From positions 6,448,001 to 6,512,000 of the forward strand of contig NZ_CP107917.1 in assembly GCF_036014175.1 (NCBI RefSeq): a DNA stretch of 64,000 nt, in the 5' to 3' direction. Origin of the DNA: Streptomyces sp. NBC_00443. GTDB taxonomy: Bacteria > Actinomycetota > Actinomycetes > Streptomycetales > Streptomycetaceae. Position numbers and translations under genes: made by a program. Shown here piece by piece: positions 50,304-59,308 of the stretch (the stretch's first letter is position 1; each line of letters begins with the position of its first letter). The notes under the pieces are model-generated. The model was not told the DNA's origin. It searched no databases and saw only the letters and a list, made by a program, of their open reading frames with translations.

Positions 50304-52742
50304 ATGGCGGGAACCCGTACCCAGGCCGACGAAGCGCGCGAGGCGGCCGTCGAGGTCGCCCTCGCCGCGCTCGACCTCGACGCGAAAGCGCGGCTGCTCT
50401 CCGGCCAGGACACCTGGACCCTGCCCGCACTGCCCGAGATCGGCCTGAAGTCCCTCGTCATGTCCGACGGCCCGATCGGCGTGCGGGGTGTGCGCTGGAC
50501 CGCCGACGACCCGTCCGTCGCGCTGCCCTCGCCCACCGCCCTCGCCGCCACCTGGGACCCGGACCTCGCCCGCCGCGCCGGCACCCTCCTCGCCCAGGAG
50601 GCCCGCCGCAAGGGCGTCCATGTGCTCCTCGCTCCCACCGTCAACCTCCACCGCTCACCGCTCGGCGGCCGCCACTTCGAGGCGTACAGCGAGGACCCGT
50701 ACCTGACGGGGACGATCGGCGCCGGATATGTCAGCGGCGTCCAGTCCGGCGGCGTCGGCACCACCGTGAAGCACTTCGTCGCCAACGACGCCGAGACCGA
50801 GCGCTTCACCGTCAACAACCTCGTCTCCGAACGCGCCCTGCGCGAGCTGTACTTGGCGCCCTTCGAGATCATCGTCGAGAACGCCCACCCCTGGGGCATC
50901 ATGACCGCCTACAACACGGTCAACGGCACGACGATGAGCGAGCACCACCACCTCGTGAACGAAGTCCTGCGCGGGGAATGGGGCTTCGACGGCTACAACG
51001 TCTCCGACTGGATGGCCGCCCGGTCCACCGTCGGGGCCATCGAGGGCGGCCTCGACGTGGCCATGCCCGGACCGCAGACCGTGTACGGCGAGCCCCTCGC
51101 CCAGGCCGTACGGGACGGGAAGGTGGCCGAGGCCAAGGTCGACGACGCCGTGCGCAACGTCCTGCGGCTCGCCGCCCGCGTCGGGATCCTCGACGGTGCC
51201 GAGCCCGTCGTCAACGAGTACCCCGAGAGCGTCGACGGCTCCGAACTCGCCCGCGAGATCGCCCGCCGCTCCTTCGTCCTGGTCCGCAACCAGGGCGGCG
51301 CCCTCCCGCTGCGGCCGAACGGCACCGTCGCGCTGATCGGCGCGGCAGCCCGGGACGCCCGCGTGCTGGGCGGCGGCTCCGCCACCGTCTTCCCCGACCG
51401 GATCGTCTCCCCGCTCGACGGCCTCACCGCCGCCCTCCCCGACGGCACCCTCACCTACGCCGTCGGCGCCGACCCGAACACCGAACTCGGCATCGCCGAC
51501 AAGGGCTTCGAGCTGCGGGCCGTGTGCCGGGACGCCGACGGGAACGTCATCGGCACCGGCTCCGCCCCCAACGGCCACATCCAGTGGATGGGCAGCGACC
51601 TCCCCGAGGGCGTGACCCACGAGGCCCTGCGCACCGTCGAGCTGACCGGCACCTTCACCCCGCGCGACACCGGCCCGCACATCTTCGGCATCAAGGGCAT
51701 GGGCGCCTTCAGGCTCACGATCGACGGCACGACGTACTACGACGACGTCCAGCGCCCCGCCAAGGAGGACCCCTTCGCCGCCTTCTTCGGCGCTCCCGTC
51801 CCCCGGGCCCAGCCCGAACTCACCGCCGGGGCACCGGTCGAGGTCTCCCTCACCCATGTCGTCGCGTTCCCCGAGGGCGTCCCGCTGAGGGTCGTCGGCT
51901 TCACCCTCGCGCACCAGGAGCCGCAGCGCGACCCCGACGAGCTGATCGCCGAGGCCGTCGAGGCCGCCCGCAACGCCGACACGGCCGTCGTCGTGGTCGC
52001 CACCACCGACCGCGTCGAGTCCGAGGGCTTCGACCGCACGGACCTCACCCTGCCCGGCCGCCAGGACGACCTGGTCCGCGCCGTCGCCGCGGCGAACCCC
52101 GACACCGTGGTGGTCGTCAACTCCGGTTCCCCGGTGGAGCTGCCGTGGCGCGAGGACGTCGCCGCCGTGCTGCTCAGCTGGTTCCCCGGCCAGGAGGCCG
52201 GCGCGGCACTCGCGGAGGTCCTCACCGGCGCCCACGAGCCGGGCGGGCGCCTGCCCACCACGTGGGGCTCCCTTGCCGACGCCCCGGTCACCCAGGTAGC
52301 CCCCTCGGCCGGCGAACTCCCGTACAGCGAGGGTGTCTTCATTGGTTACCGTGCCTGGGAGAAGGAGGGCCGGGTCCCGTCGTACCCCTTCGGGCACGGC
52401 CTCGGCTACACCGAGTGGACGTACGAGTCCGCCAAGGTCGAGGGGACCACGGTCACGGTCCGCCTCCGCAACTCCGGCGAGCGTGCGGGCCGCGAGGTCG
52501 TGCAGGTCTACCTGGCGCCGGCCGAGCCCCGCACCGACCGCCCGGCGCGCCGGCTGGCCGGATTCGCGGGTGTGGCCGCGGGGCCGGGGGAGACGGCCGA
52601 GGCCGTGATCGAACTTCCGCGCCGCGCTTTCGAGATGTGGGACGAGCAGACCAATTCGTGGACGCTTGTGAAGGGTTCGTACGAGATCCAGGTGAGCCGC
52701 TCGATCGCGGACCGTCGGGTGACGGCGACGATTAACGTCTGA
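50304..52742 (+). CDS. GH3 beta-glucosidase with PA14 insertion
   Basis: An 812-residue retaining glycosidase, cytoplasmic (no signal). The barrel domain carries the nucleophile Asp235 in GYNVSDWMA, preceded by KHFVANDAETERF. A PA14 domain is inserted at about 395-560 (GTFTPRDTGPHIFGIKGMGAFRLTIDG), the second GH3 domain follows (DTAVVVVATTDRVESEGFDRTDLTLPGRQ), and a fibronectin-III-like domain ends it. The start ATG follows GAGGAGG at 8 bases. It would release glucose or another sugar from imported oligosaccharides or glycosides. Divergent from the damaged TetR gene. Confidence 0.95.
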   Translation: MAGTRTQADEAREAAVEVALAALDLDAKARLLSGQDTWTLPALPEIGLKSLVMSDGPIGVRGVRWTADDPSVALPSPTALAATWDPDLARRAGTLLAQEARRKGVHVLLAPTVNLHRSPLGGRHFEAYSEDPYLTGTIGAGYVSGVQSGGVGTTVKHFVANDAETERFTVNNLVSERALRELYLAPFEIIVENAHPWGIMTAYNTVNGTTMSEHHHLVNEVLRGEWGFDGYNVSDWMAARSTVGAIEGGLDVAMPGPQTVYGEPLAQAVRDGKVAEAKVDDAVRNVLRLAARVGILDGAEPVVNEYPESVDGSELAREIARRSFVLVRNQGGALPLRPNGTVALIGAAARDARVLGGGSATVFPDRIVSPLDGLTAALPDGTLTYAVGADPNTELGIADKGFELRAVCRDADGNVIGTGSAPNGHIQWMGSDLPEGVTHEALRTVELTGTFTPRDTGPHIFGIKGMGAFRLTIDGTTYYDDVQRPAKEDPFAAFFGAPVPRAQPELTAGAPVEVSLTHVVAFPEGVPLRVVGFTLAHQEPQRDPDELIAEAVEAARNADTAVVVVATTDRVESEGFDRTDLTLPGRQDDLVRAVAAANPDTVVVVNSGSPVELPWREDVAAVLLSWFPGQEAGAALAEVLTGAHEPGGRLPTTWGSLADAPVTQVAPSAGELPYSEGVFIGYRAWEKEGRVPSYPFGHGLGYTEWTYESAKVEGTTVTVRLRNSGERAGREVVQVYLAPAEPRTDRPARRLAGFAGVAAGPGETAEAVIELPRRAFEMWDEQTNSWTLVKGSYEIQVSRSIADRRVTATINV

Positions 52743-52765
52743 GGCGGGAGAAGTGCCCCAGGAAC

Positions 52766-52801
52766 AGCCCCGGTCCGGGTCCTGACGCCCGGGCCGGGGC
52801 T
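52766..52801. terminator. Bidirectional hairpin terminator
   Basis: AGCCCCGGTCCGGG (52766-52779) pairs with CCCGGGCCGGGGCT (52788-52801) over 14 bp with one G-U, loop of 8. Lies between convergent GH3 and epimerase genes. Confidence 0.8.
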
Positions 52802-52832
52802 TGTCCCTGAGCAAGTAGGGCCTGAACTCCCG

Positions 52833-53810
52833 CTATCGGACGGAGAAGCCGTACACCGTCTCCGACCGGAACACCTCGCCAGGCCGCAGCACCGTGCCCG
52901 GGAACTCCGGCCGGTTCGGGGAGTCGGGGAAGTGCTGGGTCTCCAGTGCGATGCCGTCGCCCGGGGCGAAGGGCTCGGTCAGGTGCTCGGCGGTGTACAG
53001 CTGGAGTCCGGGCTCGGTGGTCGCCACCGTCAGCGCCCGCCCGGTCGACGGGTCGTACAGCTCGGCGACCTCCTCCGCAGCGCCCGTCACCCCCTTGTCC
53101 AGTACGAAGTTGTGGTCGTACCCGGAGCCGGCCTTGCGCGTCTGACGGAAGTCGAAGCGGGTGCCCGCGACCTCGTCCAGGGAGCCGGTAGGGATGAGGT
53201 CCGCGTCGACCGGGGTGTACCGCGAGGCGGCGAGCCGCAGTTCATGGCCGCCCGCGTCGCCCGAACCCGCCCCGGCGAGGTTGAAGTAGCTGTGGTTGGT
53301 CAGGTTCACCACGGTCGGCGCGTCCGTCACCGCCTCGTACACGATCCGCAGCGCCCCGTCCGACGACAGGGTGTAGGTCGCCGAGACCTCCAGCCGCCCC
53401 GGGAAGCCCTCCTCGCCATGCGGGCTGACCCGGCTCAGGCGCACACCGTGCTCGACCGGCGTCATCTCCCACACCCGCTTGTCGAAACCGCGTTCGCCGC
53501 CGTGCAGGGAGTTGGGCGGGTTGTTGGGGTCGAGCGCGTACGTCAGGCCGTCCAGAGGGAAGCGGGCGTGCGCGATCCGGTTGGCGTACCGGCCGATCAG
53601 GGCGCCGAGATACGGCCCCGGGTGGGACAGATAGCCGTCCAGGTCGGCGAACCCCAGCACCACGTTCGCCGCGTGTCCCTCCCGGTCCGGCACCTCCAGC
53701 GACTGCACGATCCCGCCGTACGACAGCACCCGTACCCGAAGGCCCGCACGCTCCAGCGTCCAGCGGTGGACCGGGGTGCCGTCGGAAAGTGTGCCGAAGT
53801 GTTCGCTCAT
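52833..53810 (-). CDS. galM: Aldose 1-epimerase, cytoplasmic
   Basis: A 325-residue mutarotase without signal peptide. Catalytic frames are NSLHGG, LTNHSYFNLAG (His), GYDHNFVLD and LETQHFPDSPN (Glu). It is about half identical by eye to the exported epimerase at 18233-19378 but lacks its Tat signal. ATG 53810 begins the conserved EHFGTLSDGTPV; it has no ribosome binding site and sits in a 16-bp palindrome 10 bases after the stop of the SGNH gene, so translation may be coupled. Confidence 0.92.
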   Translation of the reverse strand: MSEHFGTLSDGTPVHRWTLERAGLRVRVLSYGGIVQSLEVPDREGHAANVVLGFADLDGYLSHPGPYLGALIGRYANRIAHARFPLDGLTYALDPNNPPNSLHGGERGFDKRVWEMTPVEHGVRLSRVSPHGEEGFPGRLEVSATYTLSSDGALRIVYEAVTDAPTVVNLTNHSYFNLAGAGSGDAGGHELRLAASRYTPVDADLIPTGSLDEVAGTRFDFRQTRKAGSGYDHNFVLDKGVTGAAEEVAELYDPSTGRALTVATTEPGLQLYTAEHLTEPFAPGDGIALETQHFPDSPNRPEFPGTVLRPGEVFRSETVYGFSVR

Positions 53811-53817
53811 GAGCGAA
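53802..53817. promoter_or_regulatory. Palindrome covering the epimerase start codon
   Basis: TTCGCTCATGAGCGAA is a perfect 16-bp palindrome centred on the start codon of the epimerase. As DNA it could be an operator; as RNA it could hide the start codon. Confidence 0.45.
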
Positions 53818-53820
53818 ACA

Positions 53821-54738
53821 CTAGTTCGTGACCGTCCGGTAGGCGATCTCGGCAAGCCGCGCCTGACCGTTCACACTCGGATGGAACCAGTCCCACTGGC
53901 TCAGCTGCTTGCCGCCGAAGCGGAACTCGTACACCGCGCCGTCGTCGAACCGGCACCGGCGGTCCTTCGCACAGACCTGCTCCAGCACGTCGTTGTACGC
54001 CTCGACCCGCTCCTGCACCGTCGCGCGCCGCTGGTTCGCCGCCGCGGTGAGGGAGTCGGCGTCGCCCAGCATCGACGGGCAGATGCCGAGCTTCCACACC
54101 TGCTTGCCCATCGGACTCGTACGGCCCTGCTCCCATAGCCGCATCAGATTCGGTACGCTCGCGACATAGACCTGAGTCTTCGGCAGCGCCTCGCGCAATG
54201 TGCCCATCGCGTCCTCGAACTGCGCCCGGAAGTCGGCCACCGACGTCATCGCGTCGGTCGTGTCCCGGCAGGCGTCGTTGGCCCCCGCCATCACCGCCAC
54301 CAACTCCGGCCTGCGCGTGACCGCCTGCGCCAGCTGCCCGGCCACGTCGGTCATCCGCGCCCCGGTCACCGCGTAGTTCCAGCTCCGCTCCGCCGCCTTC
54401 GCCCTGCCCAGCAGCCGGACGGCGAGACTGTCGACGCGGGGGCTGCTGCCGGTGGCCCAGGAGACCTCGGGGCAGTCCGACAGGACCGAACAGGCGTCGA
54501 AACCGGTCGTGATGGAGTCACCCACGGCCGCGATCGAGGCAGGGCTGCGGTCCCAGGTCGGGGTCGGTTTCGGCCTCGCGCTGCGCGCGTCGCTGCCGGA
54601 CGGCTCCGGCGAGTTGCCGCCGACGGCGTCACAACCCGCCACGCCCAGGACGGCCGCGGTCACGGCGGCGAGGACAGCGCGCGAGAGGTGCCGTCGCTTC
54701 CGCATACCCCGGTCCATCCCCTCACTCGGCCCTGTCAT
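53821..54738 (-). CDS. SGNH/GDSL hydrolase lipoprotein
   Basis: A 305-residue exported esterase or acylhydrolase. The lipobox VAGC near residue 36 predicts a lipid anchor on the outer membrane face. The SGNH blocks are AAVGDSITTG (Ser, block I), the Gly of block II region YAVTGARMTD, block III GANDAC (Asn) and block V DWFHPSVNG (Asp and His). Two further Cys pairs are present. Translation start is the first of several in-frame ATGs; later ones (12 or 8 residues on) are possible. It precedes the epimerase by 10 bases. Confidence 0.88.
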   Translation of the reverse strand: MTGPSEGMDRGMRKRRHLSRAVLAAVTAAVLGVAGCDAVGGNSPEPSGSDARSARPKPTPTWDRSPASIAAVGDSITTGFDACSVLSDCPEVSWATGSSPRVDSLAVRLLGRAKAAERSWNYAVTGARMTDVAGQLAQAVTRRPELVAVMAGANDACRDTTDAMTSVADFRAQFEDAMGTLREALPKTQVYVASVPNLMRLWEQGRTSPMGKQVWKLGICPSMLGDADSLTAAANQRRATVQERVEAYNDVLEQVCAKDRRCRFDDGAVYEFRFGGKQLSQWDWFHPSVNGQARLAEIAYRTVTN

Positions 54739-54961
54739 GGTTCACAACCAATAACAACGCACGAGGGTTCCCGCCCGTCTCATGCAACGGCTCACACCCG
54801 TACAAGCGTCCTGCCGGGTGAATGGCGGGCGTTTCCCGGCACCTGGACCGACGGTACGTCACACTCCTTGCGCCGCCGCACGGTAGCCTCGCCATCAACG
54901 TGGCTGCCCGGCCACTATCGTCCGTCAGTTCGCAAGATGTCCGCTCTGCCCGGAGGTCCCG

Positions 54962-55456
54962 GTGACGACACGTGGGGTTTTGTACGTGCACTCCGCGCCG
55001 CGCGCGCTGTGCCCGCATGTCGAGTGGGCCGTCGCCGGGGTGCTCGGCACGCGCGTCAACCTCGACTGGATCCGGCAGCCGGCCGCGCCCGGCACCTGGC
55101 GCTCGGAGTTCTCCTGGCAGGCCGAGGCGGGCACCGCCTCCAAGCTGGCCTCCGCCCTGCGCGGCTGGCACCTCCTGCGCTTCGAGGTCACGGCCGAGCC
55201 CTGCCCCACCGCCGAGGGCGAGCGCTACAGCTGCACCCCCGAGCTGGGCATCTTCCACGCCGTCACCGGCATCCACGGCGACATCCTCATCCCGGAGGAC
55301 CGCCTGCGCGCCGCCCTGGCCCGCTCCCAGCACGGCGAGACCGACCTGGAGGCAGAGATCGCCAAGCTGCTCGGGAAGCCGTGGGACGACGAGTTGGAGC
55401 CGTTCAGGTATGCCGGAGAGGGAGCGCCGGTGCGCTGGTTGCACCAGGTGGTCTGA
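54962..55456 (+). CDS. DUF3145 protein
   Basis: A 164-residue cytoplasmic protein of the actinobacterial DUF3145 family (RGVLYVHSAPRALCPHVEWAVAGVLG, LDWIRQPAAPGTWRSEFSW, and the end DDELEPFRYAGEGAPVRWLHQVV). GTG start after CGGAGG. In Streptomyces this gene is a steady neighbour of the fatty acid synthase cluster, which it faces here across a shared terminator; function not known. Confidence 0.92.
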   Translation: MTTRGVLYVHSAPRALCPHVEWAVAGVLGTRVNLDWIRQPAAPGTWRSEFSWQAEAGTASKLASALRGWHLLRFEVTAEPCPTAEGERYSCTPELGIFHAVTGIHGDILIPEDRLRAALARSQHGETDLEAEIAKLLGKPWDDELEPFRYAGEGAPVRWLHQVV

Positions 55457-55464
55457 GGCTGGGA

Positions 55465-55508
55465 CACGTGAAGGGGCCCCACCTCGAAAGGTGGGGCCCC
55501 TTCACGTG
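55465..55508. terminator. 19-bp bidirectional terminator
   Basis: CACGTGAAGGGGCCCCACC (55465-55483) and its perfect complement (55490-55508) with a TCGAAA loop lie between convergent DUF3145 and fabF. Confidence 0.92.
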
Positions 55509-55522
55509 CGTACGGCTGCTGC

Positions 55523-56794
55523 TCAGACCGTCCTGAACGCCAGCACCACGTTGTGGCCGCCGAAGCCGAACGAGTCGTTCAGCGCGGCGATCCGGCCCTC
55601 GACGGGCAGCTTGCGCGCCTCACCGCGGACCACGTCGGCGTTCGCCTCGGCCTCCGGGTCGAGGTTCTCGACGTTGATGGTCGGCGGAGCGACCCGGTGG
55701 TACAGCGCGAGCACCGTCGCCACCGTCTCTACGCCACCGGCGCCACCCAGCAGATGCCCGGTCATCGACTTCGTCGCGGACACCGCCATGTGGTCGGCGT
55801 CGTCGCCGAACACCTTCCGCAGCGCCTTGAGCTCGGCGATGTCACCGGCCGGCGTCGACGTCGCGTGCGCGTTGACGTGCACGATCTCCGCCGGGTCCAG
55901 GTCGTTGCGGTCCAGCAGGTTCTGCAGCGCGTGCGAGATGCCGCGGCCCTCGGGCTCGGGCTGCACGATGTCGTGGGCGTCGGCGGAGATGCCCTGCCCG
56001 ACCGCCTCGGCGTACACGCGGGCACCGCGCTTGGCCGCGTGCTCGGCGGACTCCAGGACGATCACGCCGGCGCCCTCACCGAGGACGAAGCCGTCGCGGG
56101 CGACGTCGTAGGGACGCGACGCACCCTGCGGGTTCTCGTTGTTCTTGGACATCGCCATCATGTTGCCGAACGCGGCGATCGGCAGCGGGTGGATCGCCGC
56201 CTCCGTGCCACCCGCGACGACGATGTCGGCGCGGCCGGAGCGGATCATCTCGATGGCGTAGCCGATGGCCTCGGCGCCCGACGCACAGGCGGAGACCGGC
56301 GTGTGCACACCCGCGCGGGCGCCCACCAGCAGACCCACGTTGGCGGACGGGCCGTTCGGCATCAGCATGGGGACGGTGTGCGGGGAGACGCGGCGGACGC
56401 CCTTCTCCTTGAGCACGTCGTACTGGTCGAGCAGGGTCGTCACGCCGCCGATGCCGGAGGCGATGACGGCACCGAGGCGGTCCGGGGCGACAGTGGTGTC
56501 CTCCCCGGCCTTCGCCTCGAAGCCGGCGTCCTTCCAGGCCTCCTGAGCCGCGATCAGCGCGAACTGCGCCGAGCGGTCCAGTCGGCGGGCCTGCGGCCGC
56601 GGGATGACCTCGGTCGGCTCCACCGCGACCGGCGCGGCGATACGGACCGCCTGGTCGGCGGCCCAGTCCTGCTCCAGGGGCTTGACGCCGGAACGTCCGG
56701 CGACCAGGCCCTCCCAGGTAGAGGCTGCGTCGCCACCCAGCGGTGTGGTTGCGCCGATACCGGTGACGACCACGGTGCGATTGGTCGAGCTCAC
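55523..56794 (-). CDS. fabF: Beta-ketoacyl-ACP synthase II
   Basis: A 423-residue condensing enzyme of fatty acid synthesis, extending acyl-ACP with malonyl-ACP. The catalytic triad is Cys170 (VSACASGA), His310 (VNAHATSTPAGD) and His347 (KSMTGHLLGGAG, with Lys342). The GTG start follows GGAGAAAG. It is the last gene of the cluster fabD-fabH-acpP-fabF, 86 bases after acpP. The order is the one known from S. coelicolor. Confidence 0.96.
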   Translation of the reverse strand: MSSTNRTVVVTGIGATTPLGGDAASTWEGLVAGRSGVKPLEQDWAADQAVRIAAPVAVEPTEVIPRPQARRLDRSAQFALIAAQEAWKDAGFEAKAGEDTTVAPDRLGAVIASGIGGVTTLLDQYDVLKEKGVRRVSPHTVPMLMPNGPSANVGLLVGARAGVHTPVSACASGAEAIGYAIEMIRSGRADIVVAGGTEAAIHPLPIAAFGNMMAMSKNNENPQGASRPYDVARDGFVLGEGAGVIVLESAEHAAKRGARVYAEAVGQGISADAHDIVQPEPEGRGISHALQNLLDRNDLDPAEIVHVNAHATSTPAGDIAELKALRKVFGDDADHMAVSATKSMTGHLLGGAGGVETVATVLALYHRVAPPTINVENLDPEAEANADVVRGEARKLPVEGRIAALNDSFGFGGHNVVLAFRTV

Positions 56795-56880
56795 GGGAAT
56801 TCTTTCTCCAACGGATACGAGGATTCAGCGGCGCCACCGCCGGGTGGCGGGGCAAGTCAGCCCAGGGGCCTGATCAGTGA

Positions 56881-57129
56881 TCAGCCCTGGTGCTTGAGGA
56901 TGTAGTCGGTCGCGTCGCCCACGGTCTTGAGGTTCTTGACGTCCTCGTCCGGGATCTTCACGTCGAAGCGCTCTTCGGCGGCGACGACGACCTCGACCAT
57001 GGACAGCGAGTCGACATCCAGGTCGTCGGTGAAGGACTTGTCCAGCTGGACGTCCTCAACCGGGATGCCGGCGATCTCGTTCACGATGTCGGCGAGACCG
57101 GCGACGATCTCTTCCTGAGTGGCGGCCAT
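56881..57129 (-). CDS. acpP: Acyl carrier protein
   Basis: An 82-residue ACP. The phosphopantetheine attachment Ser41 is in DLDVDSLSMVE. The four-helix pattern and acidic helix II are typical of fatty-acid ACPs. ATG 57129 follows AAGGAGCG. It carries the growing acyl chains for FabH and FabF. A hairpin at 57211-57236 separates it from fabH. Confidence 0.97.
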   Translation of the reverse strand: MAATQEEIVAGLADIVNEIAGIPVEDVQLDKSFTDDLDVDSLSMVEVVVAAEERFDVKIPDEDVKNLKTVGDATDYILKHQG

Positions 57130-57210
57130 CTTGGCGCTCCTTCGTTGTTGTTCAGGTTCTTCAGTGGGTTTGGCGCGCCCGCCGCGGCAGCGGCAGGTGG
57201 TGCTTTTTCC

Positions 57211-57236
57211 CGTGCCGGTTCGCATGATCCGGCACG
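57211..57236 (-). other. Intercistronic hairpin between fabH and acpP
   Basis: CGTGCCGG (57211-57218) and CCGGCACG (57229-57236) form an 8-bp stem with a 10-base loop. On the coding strand it is followed by GGAAAAAG, not a U-tract. It may protect or process the abundant acpP message. Confidence 0.45.
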
Positions 57237-57242
57237 GAGTGC

Positions 57243-58274
57243 CTAGGGGAGAGTAACGACCGTGGCGGCGTAAACGAGACCCGCCCCGAATCCGATGACT
57301 AGTGCGGTGTCGCCGCTCTTCGCCTCGCCGGTCGCCAGGAGCCGCTCCATCGCGAGCGGAATCGAGGCGGCCGAGGTGTTGCCGGTGGTGCGCACGTCGC
57401 GGGCGACCGTGACGTGCTCCGGCAGCTTCAGTGTCTTCACCATCGAGTCGATGATCCGCTCGTTGGCCTGGTGCGGGATGAAGACGTCCAGGTCGTCCGA
57501 GCTGATTCCGGCCGCGTCCAGCGCCTGCTGGGCGACCTTCGCCATCTCGAACACGGCCCAGCGGAAGACCGCCTGGCCCTCCTGCGTGATCGCGGGGAAC
57601 TTGACGTTGCCCTCGCTGTCCAGCGGAAGCTTGGAGACATCGCCGATCCGGAACTGGTCCCACGGCACCGTCTGCTTGATCGTCTCGGACTTGTCGCCCT
57701 CCGAGCCCCACACGGTCGGGCCGATGTGCGGCTCCTGGGCGGGACCGACGACGACCGCGCCGGCGCCGTCGCCGAACAGGAAGGCCGTCGCGCGGTCCTC
57801 CAGGTCGGTGAGGTCGCTCAGCCGCTCCACGCCGATGACGAGGACGTACTCGGCGGACCCCTCGACGATCATGCCCTTGGCGAGGGTCAGGCCGTAGCCG
57901 AAGCCCGCGCAGCCGGCCGAGATGTCGAAGGCGGCGGCCTTGTTCGTGCCCAGCTTGTCGGCGATCTCGGTGGCGACGGCCGGGGTCTGCCGGAAGTTCG
58001 AGACGGTCGAGACGATGACGCCGCCGATCTGCCCGGCGGTGATCCCGGCGTCCGCGATCGCCTTGCCGGACGCCTCGATCGACATCGCGGCGACGGTCTC
58101 CTCGTCGTTCGCCCAGTGCCGCGTCTCGATGCCGGAGCGCGAACGGATCCACTCGTCGGACGAGTCGATCTTCTCCAGGATCACCTCGTTGGGCACGACC
58201 CGGATCGGACGGTACCCGCCGACGCCGAGGATGCGCGCATACGGGGCGCCCTTGCTGGGCTTCAGCTTCGCCAT
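57243..58274 (-). CDS. fabH: Beta-ketoacyl-ACP synthase III
   Basis: A 343-residue enzyme that starts fatty acid chains by condensing an acyl-CoA with malonyl-ACP; in Streptomyces it prefers branched starters. The triad is Cys122 (ISAGCAGF), His268 (IPHQANERI) and Asn299 (TTGNTSAAS). It follows fabD by 15 bases and is certainly in one operon with it. Confidence 0.97.
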   Translation of the reverse strand: MAKLKPSKGAPYARILGVGGYRPIRVVPNEVILEKIDSSDEWIRSRSGIETRHWANDEETVAAMSIEASGKAIADAGITAGQIGGVIVSTVSNFRQTPAVATEIADKLGTNKAAAFDISAGCAGFGYGLTLAKGMIVEGSAEYVLVIGVERLSDLTDLEDRATAFLFGDGAGAVVVGPAQEPHIGPTVWGSEGDKSETIKQTVPWDQFRIGDVSKLPLDSEGNVKFPAITQEGQAVFRWAVFEMAKVAQQALDAAGISSDDLDVFIPHQANERIIDSMVKTLKLPEHVTVARDVRTTGNTSAASIPLAMERLLATGEAKSGDTALVIGFGAGLVYAATVVTLP

Positions 58275-58289
58275 GCTCAGGGCTCCTTG

Positions 58290-59225
58290 TCAGGCGTGCT
58301 CTGCGATGAGCTCGCGAGCAGCGTCCAGGTCGTCGGGGGTCTTGAGTGCCAGGGTCTGCACACCCGGCAGGGCGCGCTTGGCCAGACCGGTCAGCGTGCC
58401 GCCCGGGCACACCTCGATCAGAGCCGTGACGCCGAGCTCCTTGAAGGTCTCCATGCACAGGTCCCAGCGGACCGGATTGGCGACCTGCCCGACGAGACGC
58501 TCCAGCACCTCGGCGCCGGTGGCGACCGCCTTGCCGTCCTTGTTGGAGACGTAGGTGAGCCGCGGGTCGCCGGGCACGAGCTCCTTGGCGGCCTCGGCCA
58601 GCTTCTCCACGGCGGGGCCCATGTGGTGCGTGTGGAAGGCACCGGCCACCTTCAGCGGCACGACCTTGCGCACGCCCTCGGGCTTGTCCTCGTTCAGCGC
58701 GGCGAGCTGCTCCATCGTGCCCGCGGCCACGATCTGCCCGGCGCCGTTGATGTTCGCGGGAGTCAGGCCCAGCTTCTCCAGGTGCGCGACGCTGACCTCG
58801 GGGTCGCCGCCGAGCAGCGCCGACATGCCGGTCTCGGTGATCGCGGCGGCCTCGGCCATCGCCAGGCCACGGGCGCGGACGAGCCGGACGGTCTCCTCGT
58901 CGGGGAGCACCCCGGCGAGGGCGGCGGCGGTCAGCTCGCCGACGCTGTGCCCGGCGATCGCACCGACCTTGCGGGGCAGCTCGGCGGGGTCGTCGAAGAG
59001 CATGTACGCGGAGGCCAGCCCGGCAGCCACCAGCAGCGGCTGGGCGACCGCGGTGTCACGGATCTCCTCCGCGTCACCCTCGGTGCCGTAGCGGACGAGG
59101 TCGAGCTGCACGGCGTCGGACCATGCCTCGAGGGCACCGCGGACACCGGGGAGTTCGAGCCAGGGGGTCAGGAAGCCGGGCGTCTGGGCACCCTGGCCGG
59201 GAGCGACGAGTACGAGCACTCTCAC
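58290..59225 (-). CDS. fabD: Malonyl-CoA:ACP transacylase
   Basis: A 311-residue enzyme that loads malonate onto ACP. It shows the GQGAQ motif (10-14), the nucleophile Ser94 in GHSVGE, the Arg-containing VRARG (about 116) and His198 in GAFHTHHM. The start is GTG 59225. First structural gene of the fatty acid synthase cluster, 83 bases after fasR; an inverted repeat lies in that gap. Confidence 0.96.
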   Translation of the reverse strand: MRVLVLVAPGQGAQTPGFLTPWLELPGVRGALEAWSDAVQLDLVRYGTEGDAEEIRDTAVAQPLLVAAGLASAYMLFDDPAELPRKVGAIAGHSVGELTAAALAGVLPDEETVRLVRARGLAMAEAAAITETGMSALLGGDPEVSVAHLEKLGLTPANINGAGQIVAAGTMEQLAALNEDKPEGVRKVVPLKVAGAFHTHHMGPAVEKLAEAAKELVPGDPRLTYVSNKDGKAVATGAEVLERLVGQVANPVRWDLCMETFKELGVTALIEVCPGGTLTGLAKRALPGVQTLALKTPDDLDAARELIAEHA

Positions 59226-59285
59226 ACTCTCTCTTGGGGACGGGCACGGCCGCCCGTGGGGACAAGGACGAAGAACACGAGGGGG

Positions 59286-59306
59286 TTTTGTGGGCCCCCG
59301 ACAAAA
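59286..59306. promoter_or_regulatory. Inverted repeat in the fasR-fabD gap
   Basis: TTTTGT (59286-59291) and ACAAAA (59301-59306) flank GGGCCCCCG. The AT-rich arms stand out strongly in this GC-rich region, 60-80 bases before the fabD start. FasR is known to bind the fabD promoter region in S. coelicolor, so this is a candidate FasR site. Confidence 0.55.
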
Positions 59307-59308
59307 GC

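Noticed and set aside
57201..57236. Rho-independent terminator with a T-run between fabH and acpP
   Set aside because: The T-run is on the plus strand; on the transcribed strand the hairpin is followed by A residues, so it is not a classical terminator.
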